Shown: positions 52,354 to 62,020, counted from the stretch's first letter. The stretch is 64,000 nt of DNA from Sphingobium sp. 15-1 (GCF_013375535.1 NZ_JABXJG010000003.1:434001-498000); one strand, 5' to 3'. Notes: generated by a model from the letters alone, not told the origin. Numbers and translations: made by a program.

Positions 52354-52447
52354 CGGAATAGAATAATCATCAACGACAATAATCTACACATCGAAAAGGG
52401 GTGCGGCATAATTATCGTCTAATGCTGTACGCCCGACGATCTATGCC

Positions 52448-52885
52448 ATGGAGAGGGTTATGCTCAACTATGAAAGCAGCAGGGAGTCGTGCCTCGATAT
52501 CTCTCGCTTTTTGTCGGAAGCATTTTCGAAAAAGGACGTCAGCTCGATCGAGGCGCTCTACGGCGACGGCATTATAGTGTGGCATAATCACACCAATTCA
52601 TATGAGAACAAGAGCGAGAATATTGCATCTCTTGAGCAATTCTTTGGCCTGTTCTCAGAGATATCCTACCAGGACATCCGGTTTACCTGGACGGAAGAGG
52701 GGTTCATCCAGCGCCATGTCATCACAGGCAAGCTGGAGTCCAATGGCGCCATTGTCGAAATCCCTGCCTGCTTGGTCTTCTCTGTCCGGGACGGCAAAAT
52801 AGTCAGACTGGATGAATTTGGTGATCCGGCTCCGCTTGTCGCGGCGCTTGGCGTTCCCGCGGCAAGGCGGTGCAGTGACGGGTGA
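52448..52885 (+). CDS. SnoaL-like/NTF2-fold protein
   Basis: 145 residues (141 if ATG 52460 is used). FLSEAFSKKDVSSIEALYGDGIIVWHNHTNSYENKSE carries the usual Asp turn, and the WHN segment is typical of SnoaL-like proteins. A strand-rich C-terminus ends with VRLDEFGDPAP. It lies between oxygenase and P450 genes and could isomerise or dehydrate their product. No catalytic residue can be assigned with confidence. Confidence 0.8.
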   Translation: MERVMLNYESSRESCLDISRFLSEAFSKKDVSSIEALYGDGIIVWHNHTNSYENKSENIASLEQFFGLFSEISYQDIRFTWTEEGFIQRHVITGKLESNGAIVEIPACLVFSVRDGKIVRLDEFGDPAPLVAALGVPAARRCSDG

Positions 52886-52940
52886 GCAAATCTTCGGCGT
52901 AGCTGGGCTAGCTGCGCTCTTATTTTAGAGGAAATGAATA

Positions 52941-54182
52941 ATGATCGGTCGTATCGAGCGGGAGTTGGACTTCGACTGGCTGGCGAAGAACGCCGTTGGT
53001 CCTGACTTTATCCCGAAGCTCCTCAAGATACAGGAAGCTACGCCGGTTTTCTGGAGCGACTGCCAGCGAGGGTGGGTTTTAACCCGGTATCCAGATGTCG
53101 AAGCTGGCCTGCGCGATCCTCGTCTCTCGAACAAACGGACAGAACCCTATCTGGAGCGGGCGCTGGGCGCGTCCATCTGGGAGCGTTATCCGGCGTTCAT
53201 GGACAATATCGGGCGCTGGGTGTTTAATATTGACGCGCCCGAACATACCAGGATCAGGCGTTTGCTCATCAAGCCTTTCAACAAGGGTTCGATTGAACGC
53301 CACCGCGGCAAAGCGCAGGCAGTGCTGGACAAATTGATAGAGGAAGTGGCCGAGCGCGAAACCTTCGATTTCCAGAAAGATTTCGCCTTGCGTTACACGG
53401 CGACAGTCCTTCTTCACACACTGAATCTGGGCGGCATCATCGATGTCGATCGCGTGCTCAATTGGGGTGACATTTTTGCAAGCGCCGTAGCTACCGCGGA
53501 TCCTGCACAGTTGGATCTGGCTGAACGGGCAACTCTCGAGATGACCGATCTGTTGGCACATCAGATCGACCTGCGGCGCGCTGATCCCGGGGATGATCTG
53601 CTGAGTGAGCTGGCGACGGCGTCAGATGAAGGAAAGATGTTAACCGTTGCGGAAATTGTTTCGCTTTTCCAGCTGATGTTGATCGGCGGATTCGAGACAA
53701 CTGCTAACACGCTGACTTTGGCAGTATCGGCGTTGCAGGATAAGCCTGCTCATCAAAAGTACATTGCGTCCAATCCTTCAGCGCTTCCACGAGTTGTCGA
53801 AGAACTGAATCGTTATACGGCAATGCTGGGAACAATGTTCCGGATAGTGAAAGAGGATCATGTTCTGCATGGCCAAAGCATAAGTGCAGGCGACTTTGTT
53901 TTTCTCATGATCGGTGCGGCTAACTGGGACCGCCGTGTTTTTGAGAACCCGGGCCAGATAGATTTCGATCGTAAAGGGCCACAGGCGCTGTCATTTGCGC
54001 CGGGGATCCACATGTGCATCGGTCATAACCTCGCCCGTTTGCAGCTCGAAGTCGCCTATAGCACATTATATTCGCGCTCAAGAGCTGTAGAAATCGAAGA
54101 CCAGCAATTTCAGTATATGGCTAATTTTACAGCGAGAACGCCGATCGATGTCAGAGCGAAAATAGTAAATGTGGATAGGTAG
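52941..54182 (+). CDS. Cytochrome P450
   Basis: 413 residues, the length of soluble bacterial P450s. The I-helix oxygen-activation motif is LIGGFETTANTL, the ExxR motif is ELNR, and the heme loop is FAPGIHMCIGHNLARLQ with the thiolate Cys near residue 355. The phenylalanine of the heme loop is kept, but the next residues are AP rather than GG/GS. It would hydroxylate a hydrophobic substrate. No ferredoxin/reductase partner is encoded nearby. GAGGAAATGAAT precedes its ATG. Confidence 0.94.
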   Translation: MIGRIERELDFDWLAKNAVGPDFIPKLLKIQEATPVFWSDCQRGWVLTRYPDVEAGLRDPRLSNKRTEPYLERALGASIWERYPAFMDNIGRWVFNIDAPEHTRIRRLLIKPFNKGSIERHRGKAQAVLDKLIEEVAERETFDFQKDFALRYTATVLLHTLNLGGIIDVDRVLNWGDIFASAVATADPAQLDLAERATLEMTDLLAHQIDLRRADPGDDLLSELATASDEGKMLTVAEIVSLFQLMLIGGFETTANTLTLAVSALQDKPAHQKYIASNPSALPRVVEELNRYTAMLGTMFRIVKEDHVLHGQSISAGDFVFLMIGAANWDRRVFENPGQIDFDRKGPQALSFAPGIHMCIGHNLARLQLEVAYSTLYSRSRAVEIEDQQFQYMANFTARTPIDVRAKIVNVDR

Positions 54183-54336
54183 TGATATCGTTAGACTATA
54201 TCTCCACGTGTAATTGTTAATTGATGTTTATTGCTTTGCGTTATCCAAAGCTTATGGCGTTCCATGACACTGAATTACCTAATGAAAGTTGCCAGGGCGC
54301 ACACACGCAGCTCGGCACGACAATGGGAGAGTATTT

Positions 54337-56706
54337 ATGAAAGCCTATTTTCTAAAGATGTATCGTTTGGGTCTGTTGGCGACCGGCATGACCGTCATGG
54401 CGAGTCCGACATTTGCTCAAGATGCTGGAAAAACCGAGCAGAACGCTGACGGAATGGGCTTTCGGGAAATCATCGTCACGGCGCAGCGGCGCGATGAAAG
54501 CCTGCAGAAAGTGCCTGTTTCTGTTTCGGTCTTGACGGCCGATGCCCTCGTGAAACAGGCCGTCACCTCCGAACAGGATCTCCGCGTGAACACTGCGGGC
54601 TTGACGGTTCGGGCCACCGGTGGATCGAATCAGCTCAACTACGCGATCCGCGGACAGTCGCTCGACGCCTTTAGCGACGCGCGACCGGGTGTTCTTCCCT
54701 ATTTCAATGAAATCCAGATCGCTGGAGACGCCGGTTCCTCCGCGTTTTACGACTTGCAATCCGTTCAGGTCCTGAAGGGCCCTCAGGGTACGCTGTTCGG
54801 GCGCAGCGCCACGGGCGGGGCCGTCCTGTTCACCACCGTCAAGCCCAAAGAGGACTTCGGCGGCTATGTGAGCGGGGCGCTGGGCAATTATGATCTTCGC
54901 AAGATGGAAGGCGCGATAAATGTGCCGGTCGTCAAGGATGTTCTGCTCGCCCGTGTCGCCGGATTCTACCAGAAGCGGGACGGCTACCAGTACAATATCC
55001 TGACCGACAGCCGGCTGGGCGGCTTTGAACGTTTTGGATTGCGCGGCAGCCTGGAGTTTCGGCTGGGCGACAGCTTCACGAACAATCTGGTGGTGGATTA
55101 TGCGCACTTCGACGGCCAGAGCATGACAGGCCTGATCGCGGGCCTCAAGCCGGACGCCGCGACGCCCGCTGCCTCCGCGCTGATCTATTCACCGCTGCTC
55201 GATACGATTTTCAATTTCCCGGGGGCCTTCGCCACCGTTAACGCCGCCAATCCGGGGACCAGCCCGAGCGGCCTGGCGGGCGATCTGGCGGACCAGCAAG
55301 CCCGCGGGCCCTTCGTCACGAACGTGGACTACCTGCCGCTGTTCAATGCCAAGAACGTGGTCGTGACAAACAGTTCCGTTTACGACATCAGCGATAGTCT
55401 GCAGATCAAGAATCTGTTCGGCTATGCCCATATCAAAAGCTCGCGCCAGTTCGATGTCGATGGAACGGCCTATGCGATAGACAACACGTTCAATGCCAGC
55501 ACCACCGCCCAATATACGAACGAACTGCAGCTGCTGGGTGATGCCGGTCCGTTGAAGTATGTCGTTGGCGGGTATTTTTCGAGCGAACGGACGCAGACCT
55601 TCATCGAAGGGGCTTTCTTTGATCTGCTGCCGCTCGCACCGCCGGCCAATGTGGTCTTCGATTATACGAAGAAGAACCGCACGCTGGCCGCATATGCCCA
55701 GGGCACGCTGGACCTGAGTGAAATCACGGGCCTGGAGGGCCTGGGATTCACCGCAGGCATTCGCTACACCAATGAAAAGGCGGAGATCGCGCTGGATCCG
55801 GCCCACGGTTCATTCGGATGTGCTACGGATGGCTGCGGTACGGGCCTCCCCCCCTCCAGCTTCAGTAACAATCAGTCGACGACCAGCAAGAATCTGAGCT
55901 GGACCGTCGGTCTTCAGTATCAGGTGAACTCTCAGCTCCTGCTGTACGTCACATCGCGCCGGGCCTTCAAGGGCGCAGGCTTTAACGGCGGCCTCGCCCC
56001 GCTCATCGGGACCGGTAGCGTCGGTGGGAACCGCTATGAAGAGGAGCGCCTGACCGATGTTGAAGCCGGGTTCAAGTTCCAGGGGCGCGTGGGCAGCATT
56101 CCCTTCAGATTCAATGCTGACGTGTATCAGAACTGGGTGAAGAACGGCCAGCGCGTCGCCTTCGCCTTCGTCAGTGGTGGTGCGCCGGGGGCGATTACCG
56201 TCAACGTACCGAAGTCGCGCGTGCGTGGCCTGGAAGCAGACATGGTAGTCAACCCGACCGAGTGGCTTTCGATCGGCGGAACATTTGTCTATACCGACGC
56301 CAAATTCCTGAGCCAGACCGTCTCGATTCAGGGCACTCCCACGCTGTTCGGTCCCTATCCAGACACGCCGAAAACGTCTGGATCAATCTTTGCGCAGGTC
56401 GAGGCGCCCCTGAGTGGTGGCCTCAAAGCCGTTGCCCGGGGCGATTACTTCTCGCAATCGGCAACGGTTTATACCTCGACGCAAAGGACCAATACAGGCG
56501 CCAGGATTCCTGGCTACGGCATTGCAAATTTCCGGCTTGGCCTAGAGGATGAGGATGCCGGGTGGTCGGTGAGCGCCTATCTGAAAAATGCGTTCAAAAA
56601 GACCTATTATGTCGGCGGCCTCGCGACAGCTGAACTCCTCCAGATCAATACGATCGTCCCCGGCGATCCGCGTACTTTCATGGTGGAAGCCCGATTTAAG
56701 TTTTGA
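54337..56706 (+). CDS. TonB-dependent outer membrane receptor
   Basis: 789 residues from ATG 54337 (GGGAGAG upstream); the first 28 or so are a signal peptide ending TFAQ. A TonB-box-like GFREIIVTAQRR follows, then the plug domain (LQKVPVSVSVLTADAL ... VQVLKGPQGTLFGRSATGGAV) and a 22-strand barrel ending in PRTFMVEARFKF, with the terminal Phe needed for assembly. In sphingomonads such receptors import hydrophobic substrates for catabolic clusters; here it sits with the Rieske, SnoaL-like and P450 genes. A terminator-like hairpin follows. Confidence 0.92.
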   Translation: MKAYFLKMYRLGLLATGMTVMASPTFAQDAGKTEQNADGMGFREIIVTAQRRDESLQKVPVSVSVLTADALVKQAVTSEQDLRVNTAGLTVRATGGSNQLNYAIRGQSLDAFSDARPGVLPYFNEIQIAGDAGSSAFYDLQSVQVLKGPQGTLFGRSATGGAVLFTTVKPKEDFGGYVSGALGNYDLRKMEGAINVPVVKDVLLARVAGFYQKRDGYQYNILTDSRLGGFERFGLRGSLEFRLGDSFTNNLVVDYAHFDGQSMTGLIAGLKPDAATPAASALIYSPLLDTIFNFPGAFATVNAANPGTSPSGLAGDLADQQARGPFVTNVDYLPLFNAKNVVVTNSSVYDISDSLQIKNLFGYAHIKSSRQFDVDGTAYAIDNTFNASTTAQYTNELQLLGDAGPLKYVVGGYFSSERTQTFIEGAFFDLLPLAPPANVVFDYTKKNRTLAAYAQGTLDLSEITGLEGLGFTAGIRYTNEKAEIALDPAHGSFGCATDGCGTGLPPSSFSNNQSTTSKNLSWTVGLQYQVNSQLLLYVTSRRAFKGAGFNGGLAPLIGTGSVGGNRYEEERLTDVEAGFKFQGRVGSIPFRFNADVYQNWVKNGQRVAFAFVSGGAPGAITVNVPKSRVRGLEADMVVNPTEWLSIGGTFVYTDAKFLSQTVSIQGTPTLFGPYPDTPKTSGSIFAQVEAPLSGGLKAVARGDYFSQSATVYTSTQRTNTGARIPGYGIANFRLGLEDEDAGWSVSAYLKNAFKKTYYVGGLATAELLQINTIVPGDPRTFMVEARFKF

Positions 56707-56752
56707 TCCCTCGGCGGGGCCGCGGTAATTTCAGGATCGCCGCGGCCTGATC

Positions 56753-56784
56753 GACTGGCCTGCTCCTGCGGGAGCGGGCCAGTC
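56753..56784 (+). terminator. Hairpin after TonB-dependent receptor
   Basis: A 14-bp stem (GACTGGCCTGCTCC / GGAGCGGGCCAGTC, one G-U pair) with a TGCG tetraloop, 46 bases after the receptor stop. It is not followed by a T-run. Confidence 0.65.
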
Positions 56785-56840
56785 TCGCCTCGCTAACACT
56801 GATTTTGCTGCTGCGGGACGGCGACAGGAAAAAGGAAACA

Positions 56841-57623
56841 ATGATGCAGGTTTTGCGGGGAAGGCGCGCTGTCATTACTGGAGCGGCGCGCGGAATAGGC
56901 GAAGCCATTGCAAGGCGGTTCGCTGCGGAAGGGGCTGAACTGGTTCTTATCGATCGTGACGGTGAGGCCCTCCACGCCGCAACCGCGAAAATCGTCAGTT
57001 CGGGGGCAAAGGCCGTAGCCTTGACTGCAGACCTGGGAGACATCCAGTCGATCCCCCGGCTCGCGGCCGACATCCTTTCGAGTTATGGCGGCGTCGATAT
57101 CGTAGTGAGCAACGCCGGCATCGCCGGACCGTTTGCTCCGCTTCAAAATCTCGCCTTCGACGAATGGCGGCATGTGCAATCGGTTAATCTCGAAGGCCCC
57201 CTTGTTCTTTTGCAACAGCTGGCGCCGACCCTCTTCGAGGCCACAGATGCGGCCGTGATTATGATTTCAAGCATCCGCAGTCTGAACGGTGTGCCGGTGG
57301 GCGCCCCCTATGCCGCCGCCAAAGCAGCGATCAACAGCGTGACAAAATCGCTGGCTTGTGAATGGGGCGTTGCGGGCGTACGTGTGAACGCCATCCTGCC
57401 GGGTCCTGTTGAAACTGACATTATCCGTGAGTCCATTGGCGACGATCCTGCACCCAGGCAGATCCTGCGCGACATGTCTCCGTTGAAGCGCTGGGCGGTC
57501 CCGGACGATATCGCCGGTCCAGCACTTTTCCTGGCCAGCGGAGATGCCAAACATGTTACCGGGCATCTTCTCGTTGTCGATGGCGGTCTTACCATTCAGT
57601 CGCCAGAACATTATGCCGTCTGA
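56841..57623 (+). CDS. Short-chain dehydrogenase/reductase
   Basis: 260 residues from ATG 56841 or the adjoining 56844; AAAAGGAAAC lies upstream. TGAARGIGEAIARRFAAEGA and IDRDGE indicate NAD binding. SNAGIAG (for NNAG), SSIRSLNGVPVGAPYAAAKAAI (Ser, Tyr, Lys) and HVTGHLLVVDGG are all classical. It may oxidise the alcohol made by the P450 or the diol made by the Rieske enzyme. It is followed 17 bp later by a membrane protein gene. Confidence 0.88.
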   Translation: MMQVLRGRRAVITGAARGIGEAIARRFAAEGAELVLIDRDGEALHAATAKIVSSGAKAVALTADLGDIQSIPRLAADILSSYGGVDIVVSNAGIAGPFAPLQNLAFDEWRHVQSVNLEGPLVLLQQLAPTLFEATDAAVIMISSIRSLNGVPVGAPYAAAKAAINSVTKSLACEWGVAGVRVNAILPGPVETDIIRESIGDDPAPRQILRDMSPLKRWAVPDDIAGPALFLASGDAKHVTGHLLVVDGGLTIQSPEHYAV

Positions 57624-57640
57624 CGCGCAGCGGAGGTCTT

Positions 57641-58351
57641 ATGAAGAATAGCAATGGTGGCAGCGTGAATATCAAGCACCAAATGTTATGCGCATGGAGC
57701 GGCGTGTTGGCCATGGTCTTGTTCGTGTTGGCCCTGTGGCCGCTGGCATCATTCATTCCACCATTGTCGCCCACGATGACGCCTGCCGAGGTTGCGACCT
57801 TTTATCAAGAGCATACCAATGGCATCCGTATCGCAGCCGTAATCATTCTCATGGTGGCTGGTTTGAACGGTGCGTTCGCGGCTGTGATATCGGTACAAAT
57901 GAAGCGCATAGAGAAAGTGAATCCGGCGCTGACCTATACGCAGATGATCAATGGTTGCGTGGGCAGTGTGATCTTCATCATTCCTGCAATGGTGTGGACT
58001 ATCACTGCATTTCGTCCTGACCGCCCCGTTGAAATTACGTACGTTCTTAACGACATGGCTTGGTTGTTTTTTATCATGCCGTTCGGACAACTGGTGGTGC
58101 AATGCCTATCCATCGGCTTGGCCATTCTGAGCGACACAGCAGCAATTCCTGTGTTCCCGCGCTGGATAGGTTTCTTCAATTTCTGGATTGCGTTACTGGT
58201 TCTTCCGGCGGGGGTGGTGACTTTCTTCAAGACGGGGCCTTTTGCCTGGAGCGGCATTGTGTCCTTCTGGGTGCCGGCAATTGTTTTCGGAATCTGGTTC
58301 ATTGTCATGTTCGTCGCGCTTCGCAAGGCGATCATGCAACAAAGCGAATAG
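57641..58351 (+). CDS. Hypothetical membrane protein (about 6 TM segments)
   Basis: 236 residues with a strong ribosome binding site (CGGAGG). Six hydrophobic segments can be counted: about residues 14-34, 65-88, 103-123, 136-158, 176-196 and 206-226. A short conserved-looking loop, SPTMTPAEVATFYQEHTNGIR, lies outside the membrane after the first helix. I do not recognise the family with certainty; such proteins occur as DUF-type neighbours of catabolic genes in sphingomonads. Transport or redox roles are unproven. Confidence 0.7.
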   Translation: MKNSNGGSVNIKHQMLCAWSGVLAMVLFVLALWPLASFIPPLSPTMTPAEVATFYQEHTNGIRIAAVIILMVAGLNGAFAAVISVQMKRIEKVNPALTYTQMINGCVGSVIFIIPAMVWTITAFRPDRPVEITYVLNDMAWLFFIMPFGQLVVQCLSIGLAILSDTAAIPVFPRWIGFFNFWIALLVLPAGVVTFFKTGPFAWSGIVSFWVPAIVFGIWFIVMFVALRKAIMQQSE

Positions 58352-58530
58352 GGTGCCGGGAGGACGAGCGGTGGCGAAAAATCGAATGACTGCCGGCGCT
58401 GTAACCCATAGTCTGTATCTTCGAGGCAACGGTCGAAGCCTCTTCCCGAAGTTGGGGGGGCTCCAACAGCGGGACACTAAACGGATTAGCCGAAGCTCAA
58501 CCAAAATAATAGGGGAGAGAGCTTCCTTCT

Positions 58531-59154
58531 ATGAAGAGGCGGTACTTCATGAATGATTCCGCATTTCATTCTTTGAAGAGAAACAACCATAGCCATCTCC
58601 GTCTCCCCGGCGAGCCAGGCATCTGGGTATTTATCTTCGGGGATTTATTAATTTTTTCCCTGTTTTTCGGTACTTTTCTGTTTTACCGCGCCGAGGATGT
58701 TGCCCAGTTCACATCATCCCAGGCTATGCTGAGCAAATCATTTGGGGTATTCAATACTGCCCTGATGCTGTCCAGCTCCTGGTTTGTCGCCATGGGGGTG
58801 AATGCGGTCAAAGAAAACCGGGTAAAGGTGCCGACAGCCCTCTTCAGTCTCGCTTTTCTCTGCGGGGCTGGATTTGGGGTGGTCAAGGTATTCGAATACA
58901 GTGAGAAGATCAGTCTCGGGATCACGCTCAACACCACCGAATTCTACATGTACTACTATATGTTCACCGGTATCCATATGGTCCACGTGATTATCGGCAT
59001 GGGGGTGCTGGCCTTCTTGGCGTTCAGCTGCAATGCTCGGAAAGGAGTCTACGCGGAAAAGGATATTCGCAACATTGAAAGTGGTGCCTGCTTCTGGCAC
59101 GTAGTGGACCTATTGTGGATTGTACTTTTTCCCATACTTTATATGGTGAAATGA
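58531..59154 (+). CDS. NorE-like heme-copper oxidase subunit III family protein
   Basis: 207 residues (201 if ATG 58549 is used). RLPGEPGIWVFIFGDLLIFSLFFGTFLFYR is the first helix of the NorE branch of cytochrome oxidase subunit III. Five membrane helices follow, with the conserved FTGIHMVHVIIG and a final CFWHVVDLLWIVLFPILY. NorE proteins accompany nitric oxide reductase, but no norCB genes are present. The stop overlaps the next start (TGATG). Confidence 0.85.
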   Translation: MKRRYFMNDSAFHSLKRNNHSHLRLPGEPGIWVFIFGDLLIFSLFFGTFLFYRAEDVAQFTSSQAMLSKSFGVFNTALMLSSSWFVAMGVNAVKENRVKVPTALFSLAFLCGAGFGVVKVFEYSEKISLGITLNTTEFYMYYYMFTGIHMVHVIIGMGVLAFLAFSCNARKGVYAEKDIRNIESGACFWHVVDLLWIVLFPILYMVK

Positions 59155-59429
59155 TGAAATCCCTAATTCTCTCCCGCGTTACCCTAACCTGGATTGTTCT
59201 ACTCGGTGCCACCCTGTTGTCTTGGGAGATGGGCCATGGCATGGGCTTTGAGTCCATCGAGCACGCCAGTATGGCGATCATCTTGGTATCATTCGTCAAA
59301 GTCCGTTTTGTGATGCATGAATTTATGGAATTGCGCCACGCACCGCTGTTCATGCGCCTACTGGCGGACGGGTGGATTGTGGTGGTGACCCTGCTGTTAC
59401 TAGGACTGTATCTCCGGGTCGGGGGGTGA
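59154..59429 (+). CDS. NorF-like / cytochrome oxidase subunit IV-like small membrane protein
   Basis: 91 residues with three hydrophobic segments (about 8-24, 34-52, 65-88), the layout of NorF and prokaryotic COX4 proteins; FVKVRFVMHEFMELRHAP between helices 2 and 3 is characteristic. It is translationally coupled to the NorE-like gene. The base composition of this pair is less GC-rich than its neighbours, suggesting separate acquisition. Confidence 0.8.
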   Translation: MKSLILSRVTLTWIVLLGATLLSWEMGHGMGFESIEHASMAIILVSFVKVRFVMHEFMELRHAPLFMRLLADGWIVVVTLLLLGLYLRVGG

Positions 59430-59474
59430 TGCATGGCTGATAGCTGTAGTTTGGAATGGTCGACCACGTTACGG

Positions 59475-60140
59475 CATCTAGCCCGCATTATTCGCGACGC
59501 GGGCTTTTCCGGCGATCCTCGGTCTCGAGCCTCCACTTCGGCGTCATGAGGACGAGCGATCGCGGTGCGTCTTTTGCATCGCGGTAGTTCGATAGGTTTG
59601 CGAGATTGAAGGACGGGGTTGATCGGCTCAGCGGCACGGCCGCAACGGTTATGTTGGGGCTTGTCTGAATGCGGCTGCGACGGCCCGGAACGTGTTGGCA
59701 TCAGGGCAGGCTGACGCAAAGGCTATGCGGATGCGGGTGGTGGTCTCGATGACGCGGGCGGCGACCTTGAGAAGCCGCAGGCGCAGCGTGGCGAACTCGG
59801 CGACGGCGAGCGCGCTTGTCTTGGGGATGGCCTGCTGCATCCGCCAAATGAGCCAGTAGGCAGCGGTGTGGAGGATGAGCCGCATCTGATTGGCGTTGGC
59901 CGATCGGCATGAGGTGCGGTCGCTGTTGAGCTGGGTTTTATGCCGTTTGATCAGATTCTCGGCCTGGCCGCGGGCGCAGTAGAGCGTGTCGTAGATGTGC
60001 TCGGCGGAGCCCCCCGGCAGGGACGTGACGACATAGCGGATATCCATGCCCATGGTACTGGCTTCGATCCGGGCGACGACGCGGCGCTTACACTTCCAGC
60101 TTTTCGCCCCATAGCGAATCTCGGCATAGCTGCGCAGGCT
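59475..60140 (-). mobile_element. IS1380-family fragment (3' part)
   Basis: A second, diverged IS1380 copy. Its right-end repeat reads CATCTAGCCCGCATTATTC (59475 on), similar to the repeats of the copy at 25596. It contains the C-terminal third of the transposase and ends abruptly near 60140 against the tyrosine phosphatase gene. The two IS1380 copies are in opposite orientation and flank about 27 kb. Confidence 0.8.
59649..60140 (-). pseudogene. IS1380-family transposase, C-terminal fragment
   Basis: The frame reads SYAEIRYGAKSWKCKRRVVARI, MGMDIRYVVTSLPGGSAEH, CARGQAENLIKRHKTQL and the final FRAVAAAFRQAPT, closely matching the C-terminal third of the transposase at 25709-28810. The first two thirds are missing. 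Confidence 0.85.
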
Positions 60141-60570
60141 ATCCGTCCGACTTGGGGGGCAGGGTTCGCAAGGGCCTGATTTTCAGATCCGAAGCTATAT
60201 CTTCGCCGAACGATCAAGATGATCAAGCGCTTGAGGAGCTGAAAATCGCCTTGATATGCGATCTCAGGAGCCTGAATGAACGAGAGCGCATTCCCAACTC
60301 TTATTGGGTCAGCAGGGGCGTCGAGCTTCTCAATCTCGATATTCTTGCGGATGTTCGGGAGTCGCACGAGGCTTGGGAGAAGTTGCGCGTGGACCCGTCC
60401 GCTCAGGGCGGGCGAGACATCATGGTCAGCATATATCGCACCCTGCCATTCGCCGCCGCCGCGCATCTCAAGACGATCTGCGAGAGTGTGGCGGCGGGCC
60501 ATGCACCCTTGCTGATCCACTGTGCGGCAGGCAAGGACCGAACCGGATTTGTGTGTGCGGCTCTTCTCCG

Positions 60571-62020
60571 GTAATTGCTCACGGGGTTGGCAAAAAGGGG
60601 TTGCGTATAACCGCACGCTCTGATTCATCCTGTACATGGCGACGCCACCGCGCATAGGGCTGAGTGAGGCCGAGAAGGACGCCCTGCTGGTGCAACAGCA
60701 GAAGATGATTGAGCGTCTGGTTTCGCGGATATCGGAGCTCGAGGCGCTGGTAGGCAAGCCGCGCAAGACATCGTCCAACTCGCATATTCCGCCTTCGAAG
60801 GATGGCTTTGGTAAGAAGAAGTCGCGCAAGCGCACAACGGGCAGGCGTCCGTCGCGGGAAGGCAAAGCGCGGCCGCTTGCCGAGACGCCGGACAAGACCG
60901 AGCGGGTCATCGCCGCCGCCTGCGGCCATTGCGGAACGGACGTATCTGGTCAGGCGCAGCGATGCCGCCATCGCTACGATCATATCGATCTGCCGCCGAT
61001 CCGCCCGATCGTGACGCGCGTAGAACTGTTCGGCGGCCGTTGCGGGGGATGTGGCAAGCGCTATCGAGCCGCAGCCCCGGCAGGCATGGAGCCGGGGACG
61101 CCATTCGGCCCCGGCATTCGTTCCTTGCTGACCTATCTGCATCATAGCCATCATGTCGGTTTCGAGCGCCTGTCGCGTATCTCTGCGGAGTTGTTCGGCC
61201 TGACCATCTCCGAAGGCGCCATCGCCAATATCTTCAGGCGCATGGGCCAGAGCATGGCCGCGGCTACCGGGGCGATCCGGGACAAGCTGCTCTCGGGCAC
61301 GGTCATCGCATCGGACGAGACCACTACCCGCACCAATGGCGTCACTCAGTGGCAATGGGTGTTCATCTCGGACCAGGCAGTGCTTCACAAGATCGCCCCG
61401 CGCCGGGCCCGCAGCGTTGCCGAAGAGGTGCTGGGAGACCACCAGCCCAAGGTGTGGGTGTCGGATCGCTATGCCGGCCAGCAGGAACTGGGCAAAGAGC
61501 ATCAGGTCTGCCTCGCCCATGTCCTGCGCGACGTTCAATACGCCATCGACTGCGGCGATACGATCTTTGCACCGAAGATCCGCGATCACCTGCGATGGGC
61601 GATCCGGGTCGGAAAACGACGACACGAACTGAAGGACACGACCCTGGCGACATACGCCGCCAAGGCCGATCACAAGCTGACCACCCTCATGCGGGCGCCT
61701 GTCGCGCACCCTGCCGGCAAGACCCTTCTCAAGCAGATCAAGGCGTGGCGGGCGAAGTTCTTCGTCTTCCTCACCAACCGCAGCGTCCCGGCAACCAACA
61801 ACATATCCGAGCGTGAAATCCGTTCCTCCGTCGTGTTCCGCAAGGTCACCAACGGCTTCCGATCAGACTGGGGCGCTCAGATCCATGCCGGATATCGATC
61901 CGTCACCGGCACCGCTCGCCTCAACGGAAAATCAGCACTCGCTGCAATCCGCGAGCTCGTCGACGGAACATTCGCCGTCGCCTGAGCAGCCCTCCACCGG
62001 CCAACCCGGTGAGCAATTAC
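60571..62020 (+). mobile_element. IS66-family single-gene element, complete
   Basis: 1450 bp with near-perfect ends GTAATTGCTCACGGGGTTGG (60571 on) and GTAATTGCTCACCGGGTTGG (inward from 62020). The 8-bp target duplication CTTCTCCG is at 60563-60570 and 62021-62028. It carries one transposase gene, as in ISBst12-type elements. Confidence 0.93.
60636..61985 (+). CDS. tnpC: IS66-family transposase, single-gene type
   Basis: 449 residues: a coiled coil (about 12-42), the TSSNSHIPPSKDGFGKKK basic segment, a zinc finger (CGHCG ... CGGCGKRY), then the core with GTVIASDETTTRTNG (D), VWVSDRYAG (D) and TNNISEREIRSSVVFRKVTNG (E), and the usual LNGKSALAAIRELVDG at the end. All catalytic residues are present and the element is intact, so it could be active. 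Confidence 0.93.
   Translation: MATPPRIGLSEAEKDALLVQQQKMIERLVSRISELEALVGKPRKTSSNSHIPPSKDGFGKKKSRKRTTGRRPSREGKARPLAETPDKTERVIAAACGHCGTDVSGQAQRCRHRYDHIDLPPIRPIVTRVELFGGRCGGCGKRYRAAAPAGMEPGTPFGPGIRSLLTYLHHSHHVGFERLSRISAELFGLTISEGAIANIFRRMGQSMAAATGAIRDKLLSGTVIASDETTTRTNGVTQWQWVFISDQAVLHKIAPRRARSVAEEVLGDHQPKVWVSDRYAGQQELGKEHQVCLAHVLRDVQYAIDCGDTIFAPKIRDHLRWAIRVGKRRHELKDTTLATYAAKADHKLTTLMRAPVAHPAGKTLLKQIKAWRAKFFVFLTNRSVPATNNISEREIRSSVVFRKVTNGFRSDWGAQIHAGYRSVTGTARLNGKSALAAIRELVDGTFAVA

Noticed and set aside
58400..58460. Hairpin around CTTCGA/TCGAAG as a riboswitch before the NorE-like gene
   Set aside because: The stem is short and I see no known riboswitch core. Similarity to the IS200 end (CCCATAG-CTGTA) is limited to a few bases.
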